Shown here piece by piece: positions 1 to 19,967 of a stretch of DNA of 64,000 nt; position 1 is the first letter of the stretch, and each line of letters starts with the position of its first letter. Made by a program: the position numbers and the translations under genes. The stretch is from Cristatella mucedo (taxonomy: Eukaryota; Bryozoa; Phylactolaemata; Cristatellidae), in NCBI GenBank assembly GCA_009760855.2, contig WPIO01000008.1, positions 697,501 through 761,500 on the forward strand, in the 5' to 3' direction. Under the pieces are notes generated by a model. It saw nothing but the letters and a program-made list of their open reading frames with translations, was not told the DNA's origin and did no database searches.

Positions 1-230
1 CAGCTCCACTCCTGCCGCTCGATTGCCACCGCTGCTCTTGCTTCCACACAGGCTTCCACACACTGCTGCCGGTGTAGCTGTCGGGTGTGTAGCTGCTGAC
101 GGCTATGCTGAGGAGGAGTCGTGCTCTTCTCCTCACCACCCCCCACTAGTTTTCACCGCAGTTTGAAAACTGGGCTGACGTTGTACTGTGCGTGTCAGCG
201 GTCAAGGTGAAGATTCTCGCTCCGTTTTAG

Positions 231-3791
<3,561 letters not shown>

Positions 3792-3908
3792 TGGGAAGGG
3801 AAGCCGGATTTCTCAATTCTCAACCTTTGTAGACGATGCCGATCGAGCCAGGCCGATCTCGATTGCTATTCACTCATATGGTCTCCAGATGGCTGTAATA
3901 GCGTGACG

Positions 3909-3911
<3 letters not shown>

Positions 3912-3994
<83 letters not shown>

Positions 3995-4010
3995 GGGAGA
4001 GAGGGAGGGA
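3912..4010. repeat. (GA)n microsatellite
   Basis: About 100 bp of GA with a few GGGA interruptions, 120 bp downstream of the IQ-gene stop codon. Confidence 0.97.
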
Positions 4011-5848
4011 CTGCTGTTCGAGTAGCCTCCGTTCGGAGTGTTTACTGGATGCTTTCCTAGTGGTGCTTCACCCGAAGCATTTGTATGTGCAGATATCTTT
4101 CGTTCCAGACCCAATGCTATGTTGTCCTTTGCAGGGATCGGGTAGTACTACATAAATCCGCCTTTGTTACGATGGGCTTGCGTTGTCAATAATGCCCTTG
4201 GACACTATTTAGGCAAGCTTTGTGATGCTAAGGACCGTCAGCTGTAAGCCAGCTACGAAAGCACACTGCACTCGAGGGTATTCGAACAAAACTTGATCTC
4301 TGACCTATAGGCACGAAAAACAGCCCTCTCAGCTTGATCGTCCACTTGTGGAGTCATTCGTCAACGGAATACGATTAGTGATCGCAGCTTTGAATCTAAA
4401 GACGTCATTCCTTAGCTCAGCGGGTTTCGTCCTCACCCTTCCCTCCCCCAGCTGGTCAGGAGCCGAGTCCAAAAATGCAGACGCTAGCGAAGTGCCCTGT
4501 CTGCTGTGTGGAGTTGTAACAGTTACCATTTCTAGGCCGCTATCCAATGGGGACATGAAGTGCAGGCTAGAATATAATGGCCGTTGGGTTTCGTTCTTTA
4601 TATCCGACCGATACTGACACGTGTATGTATTTTTTTGAGGCTTTTTTCCGAAGCTTAAAAGGGACTCTTTTTTTCGTGGGCTGAGTTTGTTTATTCTGGG
4701 TCGATTCCGCCAGAAAGTCGAGCATTCTGACGTCTTGCGAAAATGCCTCCGCGACCGAGCCCAGCTAGCTATGCGGAAAGTCAGCTGCCAAGCGCGGTCC
4801 CAGCAGACGCCTGCCGATGCCTCTCCTACAGAGGGGCTTGAAAGCCACCTGCGTACCGGAAGCGTACCGGTGAGGCCTCGCCCCTTCAAAGCTCTGAGGC
4901 CACGCCTGCCTCAAGACTTGCTGTTCAGAGTGCTTCTGTGACCCCCCCCCCCCACTATAAAACCTGGCCAGAGGCCCCTCAGCAGACAGACTCTGAACAT
5001 CGGCTTTATCCGATGCTCTCCTTAGCCATCCTGTAAGCCATTAGCCCCTCCCTCTCCTAGGGAGGAGCGAAAACGGCACTCAGTGTGGCGTGCTGCCTCT
5101 CGGAAGCTCGACAGTTACCTCGGCCAGGCAAATGACCTAGTGTTATAGCACAACTAACCACTACACTGAAGAAATACGCCGGCATCAGTTTTGGGGCGAT
5201 AGCGGTGAGCGATCCCACACTGATATGGTGGCATCTGACACAGCTGACAGCCGTAGCGAACCTGTGACAGCTTTTTCAATCACCACCGTCTCCTGAATGT
5301 CCTGACCAAGTGGCCTGTCCATTATGCAGGTCTTCGCCCTAGGCCGAGCCCGCGAAGCTGCATGCAGCAATTGCGAGTCGTACGCTTTTTTTAACAACAA
5401 GAATAACAACGATGATTGCGAAGAGTTTTAGCTGATAACGCTGAAAGGGAAGCACATAATTTGCATGCACAAAGTAGCCGGCCTCCCGTGAGCAACGTGC
5501 AACACACGAGTGACTCCGACTAAGCCAATACTAACCTTGTGTGTTAGTTTTGTAATTCAAAAAACCGACAGCTTCGCTCCAGCTAATAATAAGCTTGCAT
5601 TACTGATCGAATGATGATTCGAATGCCACTCGTGTAGTCTGCAGCATGCTAACGAACCGCAGGTATTCATCACCGATCGGATCCGAATAAGCACTCAGGG
5701 TGGAAGTGAGGTCACTTTATCGCGTGTTGATTTAAGCGACGAGATTTCTGTTTCGTCTGCTGCAAATCCATCCTGGCAGGAGCGCACGTCCAGGGGACGG
5801 AGGTCGGTAGTAATATGTCCCGCTCCCGTTCGGTGCCTGGCTGAGGAT
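4011..5848. other. Intergenic, no assigned gene
   Basis: Unique-looking DNA. Several frames stay open for 60-190 codons: plus strand 4348-4617 and 4687-4941, minus strand 4329-4889. No start in good context or paired splice sites could be tied to them, and no family is recognised. A run of ten C residues lies near 4943. Coding potential is unproven. Confidence 0.4.
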
Positions 5849-6005
5849 GTTTATATAATTTATGTGTATAGCGCCGTATGAGAACTTAATCGACATTCAG
5901 GCGCTTCACATATGCCACAGGGCTCGAGCCTACGACCTCGGTCATCAAATACATTCACCTTGACCTTGGTTCGAGGCGAGCACCTTGACCACTTTGAGCC
6001 CGGCT
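5849..6005 (-). mobile_element. SINE-A copy
   Basis: Reverse-oriented SINE-A. The tail complement (GCGCCGTATGAGAACTTAAT) precedes the tRNA-like head with AGGGCTCGAGCC and ACGACCTCGG. The head carries the extra CAAGGTGAATG block also seen in the copies at 3.0 and 41.1 kb. Confidence 0.85.
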
Positions 6006-8019
6006 GCCCCGGCGACCCTCTCGCAGCACTACTTTTCCTCCTTCGGTGGGGGCCGAGAGGGGGGACTGCGGGCTGATCAGGCCCGAATCGTTTAGTCCCT
6101 GGGCTGCCTCCTCTATCCCAGCCAGAAAGCCAGGCCCGCTACTGATGCTCAGAAGATAGTCAAGCTCTTTCACCGACGTTGGCCGCCGAAAAATAACAAG
6201 TCGCACAAAGAGACGGGTAAGGAATTTAAAGCACCTCTAAGCACGCTCGGCTTCTCAGCGTGGCGTGTTCGCGATTGGACAATCGGTAGAGGCTAGCTCG
6301 TTAAAGAGAGCCGGCTGTGCTGCAAGGCGCCCCAGTAAGACGATGCCCGGCTCCAAGCATCTTGGGAAATTTGTCAACTCATTATCAGGTGACACCAGAA
6401 GTAGAAGAGCTAGGCTGAAGAAACTGAGATGATCTGATCAATTCACTTGACATGCTAAGCTGTGAGTACTACATTTACTTCGATCGAGGGAAAAGGAAAG
6501 CAAAGCTGCTGGCAGCGGTATAGTGATTTTAGCAGATCGATCTGCTAGATCGAGATCGATCAGCTGAAGCCGCTCGAGATCGAGAGAAAATTGAGACTCT
6601 GTTGAAATAAATGTTGAGTGGCTGAGTACACTAATATGGCCTGAGAAGAAATTGACACGCCACTTTCTCCTTCTTATCCTCCTTTTTTCCTTCTGCTGCA
6701 TTTTTCCCCTTCTCATTTCCCCCTGACATACAGACTGCAGTGATCGAGGTAACCGCCGCCATCAAGATCAGGTAGACAGATAAAAAGGTAGGAGGGGCCT
6801 CTGGATATAAAAAATCAGCCACCATCAGCATTGCAAATACTGATTGAACAAAATTATTTAGAGCAATAAGTTATAGGCATTTCATGCAAAACTGTAATCA
6901 ATTTACCCTCGTCTTTTCCAGTGTTTCTTTGCTGCGTAGCCATTTTTGAGGAAATGGCTTTGCGCATGCCACTGCCATTTTTCGCGGTCAAGGCTTAGAC
7001 CTCCTTCGACATTGTCCTGCTCTCGATTCGGCATGCACGAGAATGCACTATCGCCAACATCCGGCTTACTCACCGGCCAGCACAGGAGACGGCACTTAGC
7101 AGCAGCAGCACAGCACGTACAGTTTTACACACCAGCTGCTGAGCGGCTGCTCACCTTCACCAAAGTTCTGAGAAGTCGGCAAACGCCGACTCTCGCGGTG
7201 GTGCGATGTCCTCGCCGAAGTGCGATGAACAAGAAGGTGAAGCTAAGCGTCTCGAAGCGTCTCGAAGGTCGCAGATTCTGGCTCGAAACGCGAAGCTATG
7301 CCGACGGTAGCGAAGCGCTGCAGCAATCAAGGGCGCTCGCACTTTATATAACATTATTATGTCCTTAGCGTATATAGTCTCTTAGTTATATAACCTATAA
7401 TGTCCTTAGCGTAGCAAGGTCTAGTGGACGGCTCCAGTGGGGTACGAGTGAACAGCACCTGTCGCGTGGAGTAGCTCGCCTTGATGCCCAAAAGTGCGAC
7501 ACGCCATTACATGAGCTGGGCCTTTTATGCCGCCTAAATAGATGCTATGCCATAGCCGGTTCATAATTATTGTAACTCATGAACCGCAAATAATATCGAA
7601 GTAGTCACAAAACTGACTGACGTAGCATGCCAAAGTTTCAGCAAGCTACTTCGCGAAAGCGGGCGACTATGGCTTTCAGGACCACCATCACCACCTCCTC
7701 GTTAAAGCTCTAGGAATCAAGTGTGTCAGTTGACCAAATTACATGTGTTAGACTAATGGAAGGCTAGCGGAGAATCGAGTAAATACATGGCGGTGTCGTG
7801 TTCGGCATACATTTGCGCCTAGGAGATCGCTGGTAAACAACCGAACGGTGCGTTGTTGTGCGGTTAAATCTTTGCGGAATCAACCGCTGTTGTGGAATTT
7901 TGCCTGCAGTAACGCACAATCTGAGCATGTAAGCCTGCTCTGCTTTTTAACTGGGTTTTTATCTAGTAATCTTTTACCCTACGTCGATTCCATAAAATTA
8001 TTAATTATTAACCAATATT
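6006..8019. other. Intergenic upstream of TMEM18
   Basis: No gene was recognised. Scattered short frames exist, the longest on the plus strand at 6946-7368. Two near-identical TGTCCTTAGCGTA blocks lie at 7359-7372 and 7401-7414. A promoter for TMEM18 must lie in this stretch or in the 450 bp beyond it, but no TATA box or initiator can be assigned. Confidence 0.4.
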
Positions 8020-8150
8020 AGCTGATTTATCAGCCTCATTTGTACAACGGCGAAAGAAACCTAACGGCGCTCACCGCCGCTCGCAGTTGGCAACAAAGGA
8101 ACGCCCGCCGCAGGTTTGAACCCACGACCTCGGTCTAGAAGAGCAAGTGC
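8020..8150 (-). mobile_element. SINE-B copy, degenerate
   Basis: The complement of the SINE-B tail (GCTGATTTATCAGCCTC) is followed by the internal GCTCACCGCCGCT block. Next come the tRNA-like CAGGTTTGAACCCACGACC and a decayed head. Confidence 0.75.
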
Positions 8151-8591
8151 CAAGTATTGCAAGCCAAAAGGGTAGATTTATCGTCGTGCCGCTGATCGCC
8201 ATCCAGGTAAGATAATTCTGTTGCGACATGAGAATGTTTTAATGAATCTGGTGAAAGCTCGTGTGCAATGTGCGCTCCACACACACCGTCGCCTGTCGCT
8301 TGTCTTAGAGTCGCGGGCAAAATGCTAGTAGCATTCGTCGCAGCCGGACGTCCCAAAACTTGGTCTCATGCGATATTGCGGCTCGGCACTAGGTATCCAA
8401 CGAATTTATCCCGAGAGTAGCTAATTAAATGGTGCTCGGCTTTAGCTAGAGGACCCGCATACAGAAGAGAAGAATTGAGTGTGAGTAGCCTCTGCAGCCA
8501 CGCCCAACCGGTCAATGTCCCAGCCTCAAGGTCGCACACAACGAGTCCATTTCTTATCAGACCCTTCTCATTTGGGAGTTCGCCCGTAGAG

Positions 8592-13172
<4,581 letters not shown>

Positions 13173-13875
13173 CTTGTTCCCTATACACTGCAGTGCAACT
13201 GCTGCTGTTGCTGCACCAGCAGCAGTGCTAGGTGACGACCGGCAGCAGGTGGCTCGCCTTATCGGCCACCGCCTCGGCTCTGGTCGGTGACGGTAGGGGT
13301 TGTAAGCGGCGCGTCGCTGAGTCGGTCGCGCGGGTGAGTCGCCCGAACGAGCGACCGTGGCTCGCGAGGCCGAAGCTTCGGGCTCGGACTGCTCTGTCAC
13401 CGTGCGTGCCATACGTCATCCGTGGACGACGTATTGTGTCCACGCACCGACCGACCCGTCGCTGCTAGCATTCCAGCCTTCCTTCCGGTTATGGTTCGAT
13501 TTTCGTCTCGCCAAGGCCGATGCGCGCTCTCGTGCCACCGTCAGAGGTAAACACCGGCGACTGTCCCGTGCCCCAGCCTGGAGCCGTGCGATCCCGAAAT
13601 GTTTACGTTCGATGCCCATGCCGTGTCTCCACGCACTTTGATCTTCGACGCCACGCAGCTGCGTGGCGTCGCCACGGTCGTGCTCTGCCAGCATTGGACG
13701 TGGATGCTCAGATGCATATGGATGATCAAGATCGTCTGCTCAGATGCAGATGTTCTATGGGAAGCTGCAGTGTGTGTCTCGACTAGTCCACTCTTGAGAT
13801 CTTCGTATGCGTGTTTGTACAAATATATCTACACGCGCATTTATATACGTTTGTCTGCATTTAGGGATGTGCGCT
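13173..13875. other. Downstream flank of TMEM18
   Basis: Unique DNA with no recognised gene and no canonical AATAAA close to the TMEM18 stop. A 21-22 bp imperfect inverted repeat (CGACGCCACGCAG with CTGCGTGGCGTCG) lies near 13648-13673. Confidence 0.5.
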
Positions 13876-14136
13876 TTACTTCCTGCCTTCGTTAGGCTCA
13901 TTCGGTATGCATCTTTGGCATCTCTTAACATCGGCAAATGTGATAGGACGTTGGGCTTGCAGTAGTTGCCATGCCACTACGAGCGCTGTGGTCAGCTCAG
14001 CCTCGCACCAAATCTTCAGAGACCGTAGGTCCGGATTGCGACCATGGGCCCTCTCCCATCGTTCCTGAAGGCTGGACAGAGCCTGATTGGTCATCTTAAT
14101 CCCACCATGTGTAATCCCACCAACGTCCCCTGACAT
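13876..14136 (-). CDS. Unassigned open frame
   Basis: 86 codons are open on the minus strand with balanced composition, including QERWERAHGRNPDLRSLK and a terminal IPNEPNEGRK. A possible acceptor (GTCGTCATGTCAG) lies near its start. No family is recognised and no partner exon was found, so it may be chance. The start listed is the first Met of the open frame. It abuts a LINE tail at 14.1 kb. Confidence 0.2.
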   Translation of the reverse strand: MSGDVGGITHGGIKMTNQALSSLQERWERAHGRNPDLRSLKIWCEAELTTALVVAWQLLQAQRPITFADVKRCQRCIPNEPNEGRK

Positions 14137-14345
14137 GACGACATTTAAAAAGAAGCTTAAAACACCTCTTTATTACAGCATTTAGTGAGTATTTATCATT
14201 CGTCCGTCGTGTGCATGTACCTGCTTACACTGTGCCTGCTGCTTGTGATGTTACCACCAATTATTTGGTAATGCTTTGTATACGATATCTGTAAAGTACC
14301 TAGAAAGAGATTCGGTTCTATGGGGTGCTATACAAATGTATTATT
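14105..14345 (+). mobile_element. LINE family A 3' end
   Basis: Contains CCCCTGACATGACGACATTTAAAAAG, the end of the RT open frame. It continues into the CATTTAGTGAGT untranslated block, AAGTACCTAGAAAGAGATT, CTATACAAATG and ATTATTA. Confidence 0.85.
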
Positions 14346-14558
14346 ACTAAAACATTCTCAGGAAGTAGCAGGCGACTGCAGAGATTCTACGGTCTGTGCA
14401 TTGTATTTCACCGTCTTTGACGACTGGAGAGGCATCGCACAACCAGCTTGAATATGCAGCCGCTGCTGCACTGCAGGGCGGCCGTAGCACCCCCGAAGGG
14501 CCAACCTTTCCTTCTGAGCGAACCGAGAGCTGAGGGGGGCCTCGCCGGGCAGCCTAAG

Positions 14559-14977
14559 AATCCTCTGGAATACTGGCCCCGTCAGTCCAATCGAACGTTC
14601 GAAGGGAACCAGTACCATGGGGCCTTCGAACAGAGGGTGACCTCTGTGGCAGGCACTCTCGCGATCGGTATGCTGCCAGGAGAATGTTCGAGAAGAGGCA
14701 TCAGAACCTTGATCTGGAGCACTGGAGCCAAGTGCAGCTTCGAGCGACAGCGGAGAGCTTCCCGAGTCTGAAAACGTTTGCGATTGCCGACAGCTCTGAT
14801 ACAGGGCACATCCGGTATAGCACGACCGGCAGAGCAATAGTGCTCTTCGAGTGGCAAGAGAAGACGATGCACAAAGCCCGTGCCCTGCAGATCAACATGT
14901 GTGTCCAGAACTACTGTCAAATTAAAACAACGTCCAGAACCTCCTTGCCATCAGCCAGAAACAGTGCTCTAAAATAG
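14559..14977 (+). CDS. Unassigned open frame
   Basis: About 139 codons are open on the plus strand with an internal ATG at 14684. Composition is protein-like (LEHWSQVQLRATAESFPSLK), ending SARNSALK and TAG. Overlapping open frames exist on both strands, so coding status is uncertain. No domain is recognised and no strong splice pair was identified. Confidence 0.2.
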
Positions 14978-16387
14978 ACGAGCAGCCGTTTTTGATTGGC
15001 TTTCAGGCAGCTCAGCTTCCGAAATGGCGACAGACTCTCCTGGAATTTTTTCTGGTAAGTCGTTGCACCACAGGGAAAAATAAGCTCATAAATAAATGTA
15101 TATTAATTTCAAGAGCATATATTTCAACACCTTGCTAAAAAAAAAGAAACTGCAGGTGCGAATCTTACTAAATGGAAAGTCCACGAGGCACCGGAATAAA
15201 GCCTGGCACATGATAAGCAATCGATCCACAGGTGAACTAGATCAGCATCTGATGACGTCGTCATTTTAATACTGTAGCTCTGCGCCCCTTGCCGCACTGG
15301 AATTTCTCGAAGATAAACTCTAAAACCCCATTTTGTTAGCCCCAAAACCTGTGAGCTCACAATGCAACCTGCTGCCCCCCCCCCGGCAGTTAAGCCAACA
15401 ATCCCAATCATGTTGCCTTAATTTTGCCACAATACCGTCGATGCTTAATCGTCAACGTTGCCAGATGGCTTCAATTATCTAAATAAGGAGGCTGGAGGAA
15501 CGAGTATACGGCGGATTAATACAGCACTCATCGCATCTGCTCATTTTGGAGCTGAATGGCACAAAGACTACGGTAGCCATTTCGGAGCTTGGGTAACAAC
15601 CAGGCAATGATCTCTATTAGCATGAATCCTGCGAAATGATTAAGTACAGAGGCCGTATCTGTAAGTCTGCCATCATCATTTCGCTGAGAGGCCGTAAGGT
15701 GACATCCAATCCACTCTTATACCTTTAATCAACTTAACGACGATGACGTTACTGAGATTAATACGTTATAAGGCCTTCTTCCGAAGCTGACTAATGCGAG
15801 AAATTGCTGGACGGCAGTTTGACACCATTTTGTGGCCAAATACTGCTCACTTGTGACCATTTTACATTAAGCGCATTGACAGGGGCTGCATTAAAAGCAG
15901 CAACAGTTCAGCCAAGCAAGCGGTTAAGCAGCAGGTTTGCCTGCATGGCATCCGGCCAGGTTGCAGACTCGTGTGACCGGTCCTGTGACAGACAGATGCA
16001 AACTGGCGATTGACAACTCTGGCTGGTTGAGATCTTGAATGTTTTTTCGGGCTTGCCAAATGTAGATCAGGCAACGACAGGCCAGCTGCTTGCCACGTAC
16101 TATTGACGGGGCTGACTGGGAGTTAGGCTAGCATCTTTTGGACTTACGATAGATTGCTGCACTGACCTCCCAAGTCAGGCTCAGTACGAACGTCTATTGC
16201 CAACGAACTGGCAATGTGGCATCACTTCTTCGGGCTGTTTATCTCTGGCTGACGGTCTTTACGATGCCGTCCAAGTGTCAAAAGAGATTTCCACGAATTG
16301 CAGCAATCCACATTTTCTCAAAAATTCGGGGGTTCAGAAGGGCCGTTCGGAGCGAACAGAGTTTAGATGGGGGATCCATCGCATATT
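14978..16387. other. Unique intergenic DNA
   Basis: No gene, LINE or SINE is recognised here. A run of nine C residues lies near 15376. AT-rich stretches with short frames only. Confidence 0.4.
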
Positions 16388-17169
16388 TCATGCACAATGA
16401 CGGCCAAAATCATGACCAAGATAAAAGTTGTCTCCGATGGGGCGACCGCACATGCGGCAGAGAATTGACGACTATTGCAGCAATGATGGGCAAACATAAT
16501 CGCAACGACTGCTGTAGCAGCTCTGTGGTTGAGGCCACGATGCAACAAACGGCATGCTCTGGCCGGCTGCATCGTCCGGTCGATGCCAGGTTTGGTTTTC
16601 AGTGCACGCATACGAGTTTCCTGGCGACCAGTCTGAGAGTGACCACTCACAGTGCTGCAACTGCCACTGACCAGTTGATGCCGAAGGAGCGAACCGCTCA
16701 CCACCAGCTGATGTTAGCGATGCCGATGCCACTTGTAGAGGAAAGTAAAGCTGCCGGCCGTCGGTTGGACGATCGGACTCCTTGCTGATGGCTGTCAGAA
16801 CGTGCAAGCAGAGACAATCCCAAACTCACCAATACAAATGCAGCTGAGTGTGCCTCGCCATATATATGTGTCAGACATTTAGGCGAGCGAGCATCCTACT
16901 ACTTACGACCGGCATTGACGCGGCAGCTCTCCCAGGGAGGCAGCACAGCCGACGACCCAATCGCCGCCACATCCCATTCGAAACAAGATCTCTCGCTGCA
17001 GCTGTCCCGTCCGTCCTGATTTATCGACCCAGACGGCCACTGGAGGATTGCATCTGACTGCCACAATTGCCTTCGCATCAACGTGCCAGCCGTTGAGGTC
17101 TCCATAGCTTCGTGCCAGCCGCAATTTGCGGCAGTAATCCCAATGCCGCTGCAGGAGCTCAGGGAACGC
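16388..17169 (-). CDS. Unidentified spliced gene, partial model
   Basis: An exon at 16907-17169 has a strong acceptor (a CCTTTTTTCTAATGCAG tract) and a GTAAGT donor. It is open in one frame (RHWDYCRKLRLARSYGDLNG, then VAVWVDKSGRTG). It joins in phase to 16797, after acceptor CACGTTCTGACAG. The exon there stays open to 16472 and is rich in Trp, Ser and Cys (CEWSLSDWSPGNS), faintly like a thrombospondin type-1 repeat. A further 27-codon stretch, 16388-16471, follows a CAATAG acceptor and contains LCRMCGRPIGDNF, a CxxC motif of zinc-binding type. How the last two segments connect is unresolved: weak donors GTGGCA and GTGAGC lie inside the middle exon. More exons may lie above 17,170 (open frame ATYYSIPEDLAGAVLAFDSC near 17,400). 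No family is assigned. Confidence 0.4.
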
Positions 17170-17817
17170 CTGCATTAGAAAAAAGGAAACCTTACATGGC
17201 AGTTGACAGGGAAGAGGTCGCTAATGATTACGTATTGCAAAGACTAGGCAACTTAATCAACGGTCAACGACAGCAATCTGTGACAAAGCAAAGCCAAAAA
17301 TCCAGAAGCTCTACATACAAGTGATAGGCGTTGTACTTTTTCACAAAAAGCAAGCACGAGTCAAATGCAAGAACTGCTCCGGCAAGGTCTTCGGGAATTG
17401 AATAATATGTAGCCTTAATAATAGTAATAATAATATAATGTAATCTAGACACAGCACAAAGGCTAGAAAGAAATAATACGAGCTCGTCCGTGACAAAAAT
17501 GCCAGAAATCGCAGCATAGGCAGGCACATGACAAGCACTTCACATTGGCTTTGCTTCTATTCTACTCGACTCTTTGGCGGCCTCCAAAATCAGCTCTTCG
17601 AAGCTATGCAGGATGGAAGTAGTCAGGCAAAACAGCTACTCGGAAGGTGTGACGTGCCAAAGTGCTCTTTTGCATTCCTCTAACTAGCAATCTCATGCTT
17701 GAAGACCCGATGCAGCCTGGTGACTAAAGAGCTTCTAGTAAAGTATTGCGGCGATCCAAAATCTGCACATTTTCCTTCGAAGGCGTACATCCAAGCTATA
17801 GGGGAGAAATTGTAATT

Positions 17818-18465
17818 CCCTTTTGGCTGGGCTGCCAAAGAAAGCTATTATGCCACTACAGCGGACAATTAATATGGCTGCAAGGCTGGTCTTCAAGTCC
17901 CAGCGGTTTGAGCACGTGTCTCCTTTGCTGAAAGAGCTAGGATGGTTGCCGGTTGAGCAAAGGATACAGAGCAAAGTTCTTACGCTGACCCACAAGGCCC
18001 GCCACGGCTTGGCTCCTTCATACTTAGCTGAGCTGCTGCATCAGTTTCAGCCTGTTCGTGCCCTCAGGTCCTGTGTGGACAATAAATTAGCTGTCCCATT
18101 TCTCCACTTGAAGACCGTTGGCAATAGTAGCTTTAGCTCTGCAGGTCCTAGACTGTGGAACTCGCTTCCACAATTCTTATGCAACGATAACTACTCTCCT
18201 ACTGCCGACTATGGCACATCCTTTTCAGCAGTCCTGAGCTGCTACTTCTATGCTAATCACTACCTCAACTGCTCTCCTAACTCTGCTATGCTTCCCACTT
18301 TCTCTTTGTTGCGTGACACGAAGTCTGTTGGCTACCGAATGCGTACCGAAAGCCGCTTGGGCTGTGAGTGTGCTATACAAAACTCTCCTGCGTAACACCC
18401 ACATGGTCTTTATGACTTTGTGGAGTTACAGACGGAGATACATGACATGACATGACATGAAAGTG
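17818..18465 (+). mobile_element. LINE family B, 5'-truncated
   Basis: Encodes the C-terminal end of an L2/CR1-like ORF2: LVFKSQRFEHVSPLLKELGW, then PSYLAELLHQF and GPRLWNSLPQFL. The 3' end is GTAACACCCACATGG, TTATGACTTTGTGGAGTTAC and a terminal (GACAT)4. Open over most of its length but without the RT core. Confidence 0.9.
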
Positions 18466-18514
18466 CACGTTGCTACGTGACCCGCCTGAACAAGGGATGA
18501 TGCTACCCATTGCC

Positions 18515-18690
18515 GGTGAGCCGTAATGGCTCACTAGGTAAGGCGGTTGCTTTTTACGACCTCGGCATCGAGGTCGTGGGTTCGAATCCTTCGGTGGGCG
18601 ATCCTTTTTCGCCACTGCAAGCGTTGGTGATAGCCGTAAAGGCTCTTCTGTCGCTATAAAAAAGAGGCTGTTAAATCAGCTAGAAAAAAT
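18515..18690 (+). mobile_element. SINE-B copy, best preserved
   Basis: A tRNA-like head (GCCGTAATGGCTCACTAGG, then GAGGTCGTGGGTTCGAATCC) is followed by GGGCGATCCTTTTTCGCC. The body is CTGCAAGCGTTGGTGATAGC and the tail GAGGCTGTTAAATCAGCTAG. It serves as the reference for the other copies. Confidence 0.9.
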
Positions 18691-19164
18691 GGTACTGATG
18701 GGCTGATGTTACGGCCTAAGCCCTGACACACAGGCCCGGTCTTCTTAGCCAAAAGTCAGTAGCCAAAAAGCCAGGGTCAGCATAGTCGGTCTCCGTGTTT
18801 TGCATGACAATTCATAACGACTTAGCGAGATCAAACGTCTTTGAATTACATACGAGTAAACGTAGTAGTCCACAGTCGAGCTCCCTGTCAACAGTATCTA
18901 AGCAAACCAGCCGTCCCTGGCACAGCTATGCACAGGCAGCCTAGACCCACATAATTCATGTGCACTTGAAACACACTGGTGGCTCTAGCACTGATAGCCT
19001 GATGCACGCTTGAGGATGGGGCAACCCCCCCCCTCCCGCTGGGGGAGGGGCAGAATCGAAGGAGGGAGGGAGGGAGGGAGAGAGAGAGCCACCGGGACTT
19101 AATCGTGAATTGAGTATGGCGTTTCATAAACCTTGCAAATCAATATATGCATATATGCAATCGG

Positions 19165-19209
<45 letters not shown>

Positions 19210-19964
19210 TGACTACTTGTACTTCATCTACTTCAGATTGCTAACGTTCTTACTTTGCAGGAAAAATCAGAGCTTTACCATAAGATCGAGCATGAATGAT
19301 CCCTTGTCATAATAGTGGAATGCATCTAATAATGGACACTTCCGCCGAGAAGGGTTTTGCTCTCGGTGCATGATTGCATGCATCGGCAAAAGGAACACAC
19401 GGAAACCTCACAGGAATCCAGCAGTCATAGCGAACCAAATCGTATATTTGCGAAAATAAAGTGAAAAGTGAATTCAGCACCTGCTGCATCATTCGGGGGG
19501 GGGAGAGGTTGTGATGGAGAGGGCTTTCTAACATTTGGAGGAGCCCTTGTAGGAGCCTGCTTTTGCCATGACCGATTCAGGTCCTTCCTTACAAAAGCTA
19601 AAAGAATTACAAAACTTTCTGCATCCAGCTCTTTTCGATCTGATGTCTTCTCTCTCTCGTCGCCCGTGAGGAATATCTACATTGGCTCTTCATGCATTGA
19701 CCGCAAGAAATATATCGGCTGCTGACGCTTGAACATCTAGATGCCTATTCGTGCAGGCACCAACAATGACATGGAGGCGCTTGACGAGTGACAACTGTAC
19801 AGGATTGGGCGGCAAAGATGCAACGTCATTCAGTGGACAAGCAAATACCGGCAAGCATAAGTAGAGGCGACACTCTCTGAAGAAACAGAAATACAAGCAA
19901 GCACCAGAGATAGGAGGAGATATCCCATAAAAATAAAATACAAGTGAGCTCGAGCAACGAGAGG
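18691..19964. other. Unique DNA between SINE-B and a LINE
   Basis: No gene is assigned. A minus-strand frame ending at 19690 has protein-like composition (RLHVIVGACTNRHLDVQASA) but no visible partner exon. A GGGAGGGA-rich patch lies at 19062-19088. Confidence 0.35.
19165..19206. repeat. (CA)n microsatellite
   Basis: About 21 CA units, preceded by an ATATATGCATATATGC block. Confidence 0.97.
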
Positions 19965-19967
19965 AGG

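Noticed and set aside
4329-4889. 186-codon minus-strand frame
   Set aside because: No ATG at the start and no recognisable domain; about one such frame is expected by chance. Plus-strand frames overlap it.
16216-16788. 190-codon plus-strand frame
   Set aside because: It lacks an ATG at its start and overlaps the minus-strand exon that has better splice support and phase agreement.
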